This document shows, piece by piece, positions 54,741-64,000 of a DNA stretch of 64,000 nucleotides. The notes beneath the pieces are model-generated. The model searched no databases and was not told the DNA's origin. It worked only from the letters and a program-made list of their open reading frames with translations. Position 1 is the first letter of the stretch; every line of letters begins with the position of its first letter. Source of the stretch: Xiphias gladius. Lineage: Eukaryota > Chordata > Actinopteri > Istiophoriformes > Xiphiidae. The DNA is taken from NCBI RefSeq assembly GCF_016859285.1, contig NC_053404.1, positions 18,573,105-18,637,104 on the forward strand, in the 5' to 3' direction. Made by a program: the position numbers and the translations under genes.

Positions 54741-56499
54741 CCATGAATTTTAACTGCACTTATGTCTGTGTGAGCGGTGGCTTCTGATGGATTCCCCATT
54801 AGCAGCTATTGAAGGGAGTATTTGCCGTGTCTCTATTTGCGCACTTCCGTGCTCAGACTTGCTATTTTGAGTGCATAAGTGTGTTCGCGCCGACGGGTAT
54901 GGCAACGTGCAAGTGCACTGTGAGTGACGGTTGGGTTTTATTCGAGGGCAACGCGCCCCCGCAGAGATTCACGCACGTCAGTGCACGTCAGTGACGCACT
55001 CAGCATCGACACAATTAAAAACAGAAAGTTAAAGTAAAAGCACTTCTTGATTTCTTGAGTTATCAGCTGTATTCAGCCGGCAGCTCAATATTTTGGGAGG
55101 ATATCGAAGCATGTTGTTTTACTTCCACTCAAAATTAGACTGAAGGGTGTGTGAGTGAACGACTACTTTGTCATTTAAAAAAGGCGAAAAACCCCGGCGA
55201 GATCTGAACGCGAGACTGATGTTTTGCCATCACTGAATGAGGTTAGATTTTTACAAAATAAAAGTACAAACGCAGCCAGGGCCCATCCGTATGTACCGTT
55301 TTAACACACAGGTCAGGGACTTTGTTTTTGAACGTGTTACAGAAGCACATTAGTGTGTCGTAATGACTTCTACTTTGTTCTAGCTACTTCACGTTCAAAA
55401 CTATTTCAGAACTATGGATGCAAAGGGGCGGTGCAGCAAACTAAAAAAAAATTGGGTTTGAAAGATTCAGCTTACAGTGCATAGCGTATACACACCAGAC
55501 TGTAAGATAGCCGACCTAAAAACCCAGTCAAATGTGAAAATTGCCATTCTTGCAGTCTTAACTTTTCGTCAACAATGGAAATTTTAAACGTCTACAATTC
55601 CCCAACAACTACCCTGTCAGCTTTACACAGACTGACCTAAAACTGAGTCATTGTTGCATTTCAATTTAAGCATTTTAATTTTTTTGATGTTGTTGCTGCA
55701 TCCGTGGCTATAGTGTCCCTTTTTAAAAAATAAACATTTAAGAATGTCGAGCTGGTGCAACAGGGAAAGATTTGGCTTTTGCGGAGTGGATGACGTGAGG
55801 ATGGTGGGAGCACCGCACTATTTCCAGGTTTCACAGTAATTTTGTTTACTGAAACTCATTTCTGTATAAGCAACCATAGGTTTCCACTCCCTTCAGCTGG
55901 CAGCAGCTGTCACTTAACGAGCGTCAGGGTGCTTGCACGGCCCCGCCTGGCCTCAACTAGGACCCAAAGGAAACTGTAACCATACCCAAAAAGTCTCAGC
56001 GAAATAAAATACGTCTTTTCCCTGGAGTGAGTGAGCCATTGAAATCCGAATTGAAGTAGCAAATTTTAGGAAACAAATTCCTCTCCTGCACACGTGTGGG
56101 TTTTACAGAGTTAGAAAAGCCAATGGTTACAGAGTTTCTCGATACTACAGCGCTCCCAATGTCCTGAAAGGTTTTTTTTCGTCTTGTGCACTCAAAATGT
56201 CAGCATGAGACAAAGCAAAGAATTAAAGTCTTTGGGGGCTTCGAGATTAATCTTCCAGGTAAAAGTAAGAAGAAAATCATCCAAAAAAAGAGCCAGGACA
56301 AACAAGTTGCTGACGGCCCAATCTATAAATTTTCATTCCGTTCCTGGAACCACTGAGTGTTTTTTTTTTACCATTTTCTTCTTTACAAATTGTTTCGCTC
56401 ACTCGAACCGACGTGAACATTCATCCTGGAAATGTAGTGATTATCAAATCAATCTGAATCTCTCTCCTCTCTTTGTCAAGGCGCTAACGAGGATGCATG

Positions 56500-56975
56500 C
56501 GGCAATTTAGCGCAGATAACACACTCTCTTTTCCGATAAGGTGTCGAGTGGGATTGGGAAATTGGTCCGGTTACGAATGAGATAGCGAATGTGACGAGAG
56601 GACGTTTTTCTGCTCAATCCAATTACAACCTGGTCAGAGCAGAGGAAACGCTAAGGCCATGTCAGCCAATCAATTCTTAATACTGGAGGTGTTCTCCTAT
56701 AGTTTCTGCTTTGCTAAGTGTTCTCGACAAAAGGACCCTGGAAATGAGCTAATTTATCTTATCTGACTCATCTCTAATGCCTGTTTGTGTGGACCGCTGT
56801 TTATCTGCATTTGTTGCGATCACTGTGGCAAGATTATAAAAGACCAATCCATCTCGTTTAGAAATGTTTACGGGGAACATCAAAATTTTATTCAGAGTAC
56901 GCTGATAGTGCCGCTATGTTTTCTGTTTGTAGGAGCTAATTAGCTCTATCGTTTAATTATCAATAAAGAAGGCCT
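56500..56975. promoter_or_regulatory. candidate enhancer-like block
   Basis: A non-repetitive block, rich in TAAT/ATTA and GATA-like motifs (for example TTATCTTATCTGACTC), ends with the perfect palindrome GAGCTAATTAGCTC (56933-56946). There is no coding frame. The call rests on base composition and motifs; conservation cannot be tested here. Confidence 0.25.
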
Positions 56976-58210
56976 TGTTTGTTATTTCGGTGGGATTTTT
57001 TTTTCTTTCTTGGAAATTAAAAAAAAATATATATATGGCTGTGTTAGCCTGGTTTAGCCCCCACTGATGATCTCCCCTTCCCACTCTCTGTGTATTATTT
57101 ATGTATCCTGTCATCACCGAGTTTCCGGTCAACCTACCAGGTTTTTCGGTTGTTAGCTTGTGGTAATTTGATCAAACGCAACTGCATATTTAGGAGTAAG
57201 CAGCATGTGAGCACAATATAGGTCAAAATAAATCAACGAACAGGTTCACAGTTTTTCACGTCAATCTCGAAACCAGGTTTTGACACGGGGGCTACAACGT
57301 AATGCCGGTACGACTTTAGTTAGTATTGTGCTTCAGCGGTGGAAGAAAATATGCAAGTCATCCCATTACCAAAAACCGGCCGACATGCCCCTAGGTGTAC
57401 GGGTGGATGTCTCATTTTGACTCAGTTCACTAATCCGAAAGGTGATCCAGCCACCGTTTGCAGTCTGCACCCAAACGGCCCTTGGGTCGTGTGAAACGGG
57501 CACCCGCGAAACATCTTCCGACACGTTCCGGAGGCGTAAAATCTGGCAGCCGTGCATTGTTTTGACGTCCGACAAGACCGGACTCACACAAACACTGTGA
57601 ACAAGTAAGGGCACACATGCAGCGCAAGTTTGAGTGTGTAAACCGAGAATTACTAAACGCAGCCAGGAGCCTTTTTTGGGGGGTATGTATGACACCGAGA
57701 AATGAGATCACAGGAATTCATTTTGTGCGGCCTGTGTGAGATCAAATTTGACTTTTTGTTCGGACATGCCAACATAAGAATCTCCTCTAAATTTCGAGGG
57801 CCACAGTGGGGGTCCAGGAGTCTAAAGTCCAGCGCGAATAGCGTGAGTTAATTAGCTAAAAACAGATGATCTACACTCGAAGTGCAAAACATTATATAAC
57901 CAGCTGAGGCCGAGCAGCATTACGCCTGCTACTCCAATTTGTAATGTTTATCGCCTGCAACTGCTCAGTATAATTTGATTCAAATGTGAACACTGTGTCC
58001 TGACGTTCCATCACAACAGTAACAGTTTATTTTACACTATGATGTAAAGGGCACTGCAGTTGGTTTCAGATGTCTGGAGCTGATAATCAGTTCGCATTTA
58101 ATCTGTCTGATTACGTAATCCGTGTCTGCAAGTGATAAGGGCACGGCTGGTTCGCTCCTACGCGTTAACACACAAAGCAGATCCTAGACGGACACATGCA
58201 CACGCTAATA

Positions 58211-58220
58211 AACACACACA

Positions 58221-58283
<63 letters not shown>
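58211..58283. repeat. (CA)n microsatellite
   Basis: Long CA run with one G interruption. Confidence 0.95.
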
Positions 58284-58285
<2 letters not shown>

Positions 58286-58353
58286 ACATGCAACAAAGCA
58301 GGACTGATCTCAAAGATTTGTTCATTTGTGCCTAAGGACTTCCAAGAAGTGCC

Positions 58354-58700
58354 TTTAAAGGGTTAGTTCACCCAAATTACAAAAAAAAAACAGTTTTCAT
58401 GATTTTGAGGGGTTTTTTTTTTAGATGCTTGTTTTCAATGCTGCTAGGTGTTTTGTGTTAACAAGCTAAAAGTGACTGTAAGCAAACTTTAGTCATGATT
58501 AAAGTACCGACTGCAATGACACGTAAAACATTAGTCTGGTCATATTCTTTTTTTTTTTTTTTTTAAAATAAATCGTCAACAAATCACATCAAACGACCTT
58601 CCCTACACTGTGGCGACTATTTTCCAGCAGCAGGACGGTGTATGTGGGATTAATTGAAAATAAACAACAGTGTCTGTGTGTTCATGGTAATGAAGGAACA
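58354..58700. repeat. dispersed fish repeat with GGGTTAGTTCACCCAAA end
   Basis: The left edge TTTAAAGGGTTAGTTCACCC is a well-known end of a common teleost MITE-type repeat. The right edge is uncertain; poly-A and poly-T runs occur inside. Confidence 0.5.
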
Positions 58701-59488
58701 CGTCACCCAGTGAGATCATGTGGCTCAGAGATGTGTTTTTAATACTTCTTAGACAATGGAGCTCTATGGAGCACAGAGGATCAGATAGATCAGATACATC
58801 AAAACCTAGAACCTAAGATCAATTTCGTTGTTGGTTTTGCTCTTGCCATTCGTTCACAATTAGAAAAAAATATAGAGACTAGTTGTGTCGGCACAGTGGC
58901 GATGCTGGTTCTGATGGAAGAAAATTTGACCTGGGTCAACTTCTGCTGTAAATCAATGCAGTGTCGCTGGAACCGATCAAGTGCTGCATGCAAGTACACA
59001 TTCCGGGCAGAATCATCTGTAATGTGAACGGGGTATTCTACTGATTTACCTTGCGGTCGCCGAGACGGAGAGCTAAGGGTAAAAAAATAGGGAAATCTGC
59101 CGCATAAATTGCCCTCTCTTGAGAAACGAATCAGTCACTGTCATTGCGTCCTTGCTTATAAAGGGACTGGGACTAAACCCCCGATGCACCTGTCTGCATG
59201 AGCTTGACAGGGTCTTGCATGATGTTTGAGAAGAAAACAATCAATATTTTTAAAAGCCTGGAACATAAGGGCGGACAGAGGAGAGGTGCATTATGCAGCG
59301 GGAGGGGTGTGTGAACTTTATTCTGCTGCAAAAACTGTTTTTGAATTTTTTTTTTTTTACAGCCAGTCGTACAATACTTACAAAACAATACCCGAAAGAT
59401 AACAATTAACGCTCCTCACAAACTCTAAAAGTTTACTTTGAGCCGCTGCCCAGACGTGCATCAAGACACGTATTATTGACTTTTTTGC

Positions 59489-59489
<1 letters not shown>

Positions 59490-59521
<32 letters not shown>
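59490..59521. repeat. (TG)n microsatellite
   Basis: TG run; a second, CA-rich degenerate array follows at 59748-59814. Confidence 0.9.
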
Positions 59522-59524
<3 letters not shown>

Positions 59525-60881
59525 AGCCATCGGCTCATTATTCACTCAGTTGTAATATCCTACTCAAACTCTCCAAATGCTGTTTGTCTCTCACCGAGAC
59601 GAAGGCTGTAATTTAGGCCGCTAATCTGCTTCCCTCCCTGTAAATAATGCCTCTGTTATTGATTCAGGGATTAATCGACACGTGATTCTGTCTATGAGGA
59701 AAGAGAATGAGAGAAAGTGACACTGAGCCCCGGTTGCGGAGCGAAGACACACACAGACACGCACACGCACACACACATACAAACACACACTGACACACAC
59801 ACACACACAGACACAGAGTTTGGGTGAGGTAAATAGAGAAACATCGAGACAGCCAAATCTGCTTGTGACATGATTTCATTTATGTTACATAAGCAAAATG
59901 AAAATACGTCAGGAGGCAACACAAAACCCACATTTCCACTAAACAGAGAGAAACAGCAGCTACAGAAACATCTACACAACTCAAAACAGTGAGCTCTCTT
60001 TACATGTCCCTCATAACATGGTGAAATGTCCCTTTAATGTCTTTCACAATAGTCCCAGCATTGATGACAGAGGGCCTATGTGCAGCAGAGAGTAAATAAA
60101 GGCATAATAAAGACCTTCGCAGTTGCATAAAATAGTTTAACAAATCTTTTAACACTGTATCAAATCCTCCAATATTTGGCATGGAAACAGGGTCGGGGAA
60201 ACCGAATTATAATTGAAAAAGAGAGAATAATCCTGCTGACAGTAAATATCTCTTTGCCTTGTGTAAGAAAAAAAAAAAAAAAATCGCCAAACAGTTCATG
60301 AAATCTCCACCAAAGAACGTTGTGCGGCTCCACAATGTTCCTGAATTATTTCTCCGACTAAGCAAGAACATTATTTAGTTGTGTAACGGAGACACCTCAT
60401 CAATACAAGAAGCTTGACCTATTTATGTGGATTTTTAATTTTTCGTAATTGTATTACTGGGGCAGAGCGAATGCAATTTCACGGCCTCCTCTCCATCTGG
60501 TTCGTCTGAATCAATAAAGTGCTATCGTGCTTATTTCCCCGTCCAACGCTAACATGCTAATTCTTGGCTTGTAGCTAACGCACGCTCCCCTTGGGATTCT
60601 ACGCACTGCGCATCCGTTAACAAATCTTCCAAAAATATACACATCAGAATTCCACACAAATAAAGGCTTTTTATTCCAAAAACACTCGATATCCAAAAGC
60701 TAGAGCAGAGCTCTCCCTGCATGAGTAATTGCTTCAGTGCTTGCCCGCGATGTGACTTTCTTTCAAGCATTTTTTTGCAAAATTTTTCCGAACAGCGGTC
60801 GTCCGGCTTTGTAATCAGCCTCTCCATGTTGGCTCTGCATGGGCAGTGCTCTGACCCTAAAGCCCTGAACTTTTTCCACAG

Positions 60882-61001
60882 AATAAACGAAAATTACTCA
60901 TCCTGGTTTATGGAAGGAACCACACAAATGAATGCAAGATTGTTAGATTTTAAATCTCTGACGGATCCCCCGCGGCCCTTTTTGCAAAACCTGAGGCAGA
61001 G
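60882..61001 (+). other. exon-like block (acceptor and consensus donor)
   Basis: TTTTTCCACAG precedes it and CAGAG|GTAAGT ends it (61001/61002). The 120-nt interval is open in the frame giving NENYSSWFMEGTTQMNARLL. Product unknown; joining to the block at 61391 gives an early stop, so the pairing is not supported. Confidence 0.2.
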
Positions 61002-61390
61002 GTAAGTGAGCTTAACTGCGACTTTTAATGCTCTTGTGCACGATGGATGTGATAACAGCAAGTACATCTAATGGCAGAGGTCTCAACGTGAAGCATTACA
61101 GTATGTTTAGCCCCAGGCCTCATATCTTCCTTCTGCTTTGTATACAGTGCCTCTGGTAAGCAGGATGAGACTGGCATTTTTGGTGTATCCCTGTTCGCCG
61201 ACTTCACAGAGCAATGATAAAGTGTCCTGGGATTAAAACATCCCAGTTTGTATCTGAGACTCCGACTGAGCTCACCGTGTGCTCTTCTCTGCTATCAGGG
61301 AGATCTGTTTCTTAATTAGACACCTGCCCGCGTGCTCCTCGCTCCCGCTCTAAACGATCGCTCTTGTTTCCCTGCTCTTATTCCCTGTAG

Positions 61391-61676
61391 TGAGCCACCA
61401 GGATCAGTTTAGGTTTGGGGCTTTCCGCAGCAGGGGAGCGGGGGGCGGCGGAGCCCCGATTCGATGGAGGCGGAGCCGCGTGGCTGCCCCCCTGCGAGGA
61501 CCCGTGGACGGAGTCGGGCGAGGGCAGGGCAGAGGAGGGGGCCAGAGCGGACACGTGGACATCTTGCTCATGGCGGACGGTGCGGAGCGTCTTGGTGGGC
61601 CGTGAAAAAGTCTTTAAGGTGGAGCCTCGCTCGGGGGTGGAGCATCTGAGGAATGCCCTGAAACACCTGTAGAACT
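61391..61676. other. GC-rich block open on both strands
   Basis: A CpG-rich block in AT-rich DNA. On + the frame from 61394 to TAG 61670-61672 is open (about 92 codons, ending in VFKVEPRSGVEHLRNALKHL). On - an uninterrupted frame of about 98 codons covers almost the same bases (containing SALAPSSALPSPDSVHGSS and ending ILVAHYRE). Both show high GC3. I recognise neither. A CTGTAG acceptor precedes on +, and TGTTTCAG on -. Confidence 0.25.
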
Positions 61677-62035
61677 ACACAAACACACGCACATAATTCA
61701 TGACATTATTAGCACTGTAGTAATAATATCAGTGGTTGTAATAGTAGCGATAACATGACTAACAATGGCCGAGCTTGCCATGACATGACTTGTAAAAGCA
61801 GCGAGGCACAATAAGTGAACATGAAGGCAACGCTGTTAATGAGACTGATTTATAAGGGGAGATGCCAATTAAAAGCAGCCAATGTGAGATCTCCCCCGGG
61901 AGCCATAGATGTGGTCTCGAGTACTGGCGGCGCTGGGGTGGCGGAGAGCCACAGCGGCACACGGACTGCAGTGAGAGACTGAACAGGTAAGGTAGTTAAC
62001 ACGTCCTTCAGCTGAGACTGGTTGATCTGTCATAG

Positions 62036-62400
62036 AAGTGGTAGAAGAAGAAGTAGAGCGCCTATCAGTACACCTAGTAGTAGTAGTGGTAGTAGTAGTG
62101 GTAGTAGTTGCAAAATAGTAGTAGGCGTAGTAGCAGTTACAAAATGGCAGCATGTGATATTATATCATTTTATTAGTGAAAGTCACGGGAGTAGTACTAA
62201 CAGTAGTAAGACCTAGTCGACGCAGGAGCAGCAGTACTACTACCCCTGGGGGTTAGTAGTCGTAGTAGTAGTAGTATCGTTGGCACAGTACAAGTAACAG
62301 TTGTAATAGTATAGAAGTAGAAGAACTACTAGGGGTAGTGAGAGGATAGTAATAGTAGACTAAGCACCTACGGTTTTAGTAGCAGCGGTAGTGATACTAA
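62036..62400. repeat. degenerate (TAG)n / (GTA)n array
   Basis: Many GTAGTAGTAG runs are interrupted by GTGGTA, GTAGCAG and similar variants. Sparse units begin earlier, near 61710. Confidence 0.85.
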
Positions 62401-62778
62401 TTGTAACTTGCTGATTATTATAACAATCATTAGAATATGCAAGAATATTTCATATACAGTTCCAATGGAAGTAAATTTTTCTGACAAATACAACAATAGC
62501 TATCATACAGATCCAGTTCAGCCGTGCAGGTCTTTCCCTTCTCCGTGTTAGGAGTCCTGCAGGCCTCGCGCTCCCCTGGATAAACGTAGTGTACTTAGTA
62601 TACTCGCCGGTTCCACACGTATACTTAAAGTCTACTACATTTCCCCAGGGCGCCGCAGATCAAACGGGCGTGCTGCGTGAAACACGGCACCCGCGTACAT
62701 CTCATTACATCATCATAGCGAGCACTTTCCTCCAGCATGTTTCTCTCCTTTTGAAAAAAGTGGCATCCAGCGACTGAC

Positions 62779-62960
62779 ATGACAGATGGGAGCAGTTTGC
62801 GGTGCCTTTTAACTAAGATGCTTAAGCAGCTGGCTGACAATTCATCATATATGAGCCAATTAATTTCTGTTTCCCCCGAGGAAATTGTTCAGCTTTCAGA
62901 ATTAGCTCTCCGTTTTACATCTTCTAGTGTCTCAAATCCCAGTGTATTAATCTGCTGGAG
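62779..62960 (+). other. possible conserved block with open frame
   Basis: From ATG 62779 the frame gives MTDGSSLRCLLTKMLKQLAD and, further on, SVSPEEIVQLSELALRF, then runs into low-complexity AAAAG sequence. There is no flanking splice signal at the right place. It may be an enhancer-type conserved block rather than coding. Confidence 0.2.
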
Positions 62961-63398
62961 AGCCGTGCTCGGGTTAAAAAGAAAAAAACGACATGTTGGT
63001 ATAAAAGCAAAACCCCAGAGGGAACAAAAAGGATGGATGTGCAAAGTGGAGGTGGGAAGTGTGAAGGAGAAAGGGATGTCGGAGGTGTACGAAGGAAAAA
63101 AAAAAAAAAAGAGGGGAATGGAGGAACGGGGCAAGCTGACATCATGAGGGATTATAGCTAAAATCAGGCACAGATTGGATTTTAAGACTGAGGAGTGATC
63201 AAATCTTCACCTGCCAGTGCATATCTGCGTGTGTGTGTGTGTGTGTGTGTCTTTGTGTCTTTAAGGCAAACAGATATGTGATAGAACTCTCTCCCCGTTC
63301 ACGTCCAGAAAAAATACTCTTCCTGGTGCATGTCAACAGCTTCTCTATCACCACAGGGGCTGATAATTTTACTTCCTCTTAGAAAACAGCTTTCGGAC

Positions 63399-63620
63399 CA
63401 GTGGTTACCAATCATCACCGGATGATTTATAAGAGAGGAAATACAAACAAACAAAGCATATTTCTGCTGCACAAAGTTATGTTTATTTTTTTAGACTTTC
63501 CTCTATTTTTTTGTTGTTGTTGTTGCCATTTTTCTGCTGAATTACTGGACAGCTTTACCCCTTCAGGCGTCTAAAAATAAAATAAAGGAAAAAAGATCAC
63601 TCACTGCATGGTTGCATCCA
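63399..63620. mobile_element. hAT-like element with CAGTGGTTACCAA end, diverged copy
   Basis: The left end CAGTGGTTACCAA and the interior CACAAAGTTATGTTTATTTTT, followed by TTAGAC and CCTCTA, match the element at 5018-5490. The right end is not found before the window ends, so the limit is approximate. Confidence 0.6.
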
Positions 63621-64000
63621 CGGAGGAGCAAAGTAGACATTTCTTCATTTTAAAGCTGTCACACAGTTTTAGACCTTCATGGTGGGAAAGTCTGGGAATT
63701 TATTAAACTTGGAAGAAATATCTGCATTAATAGAAAACTTTATGGACCTTTCTGTTACGGAAAATAATTTGCAGTAGTGGGGGGATGCCTGGGCAAAATC
63801 TGCCTAGAGGGCCCTGGGTATAATTATAATTATTAAACTTAAACTTACCAAAAATTAAAGCATTAATCAGTACTGATATTTTATCTTTGGATTATAATTA
63901 CTGACGCATCCATGTGTACATCGATTTCATTTTGCAGCTGGTAAAAGTGGCGCTAACTAACTGGCATCTTAATCTATGATAAAAAAAAACAACATTATTT

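Noticed and set aside
57366-57711. Two overlapping minus-strand open frames (93 and 109 codons)
   Set aside because: No recognisable family, no splice or promoter context, and mixed codon use; most likely chance frames in a CpG-containing stretch.
58799-58999. 66-codon minus-strand frame
   Set aside because: It is next to a MITE-type repeat with poly-T tracts, and no homology is recognised.

Overview
The window is ray-finned fish (teleost) genomic DNA. It has small exons with GT-AG introns, long AT-rich introns, many (TG)n/(CA)n microsatellites and several dispersed repeats typical of percomorph fish. It also carries an actinodin gene, a family of fin-fold structural proteins present in fish and absent from tetrapods. 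The species and chromosome cannot be read from the sequence.

Five protein-coding genes, all on the + strand, fill the first 39 kb. (1) 61-9127: the last 11 coding exons of arhgap21, covering the RhoGAP domain and the long disordered C-terminal tail; the gene begins outside the window. (2) 13475-19131: an apolipoprotein D-type lipocalin, 183 aa, complete, with a CpG-rich non-coding first exon near 12.1-12.45 kb. (3) 20830-22633: otospiralin (otos), 89 aa, complete. (4) 23558-29344: cops9, the 57-aa acidic COP9 signalosome subunit, complete. (5) 32615-38798: an actinodin, 650 aa, complete. I joined exons by eye from splice sites and reading phase; all joins keep frame.

From about 39.2 kb to the end I find no gene I can name. 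This part holds microsatellites, MITE-like repeats, a decayed LINE fragment, and several exon-like or enhancer-like islands (44.7-45.0, 48.2-48.85, 52.24-52.34, 56.5-56.95, 60.9-61.0, 61.4-61.7, 62.8-62.95 kb). The islands are reported as candidates only.

The most interesting observation is that otospiralin and actinodin, about 10 kb apart and separated only by cops9, appear to be ancient tandem paralogues. Their first three coding exons have the same design: a signal-peptide exon ending in phase 1, a tiny 1-1 exon, then a phase-1 domain exon. Their domains align without gaps through an SDFW...YF...G......EM.R...A pattern. This would derive a fin-fold structural protein and an inner-ear protein from one ancestral secreted protein, and it predicts where actinodin was lost in tetrapods.
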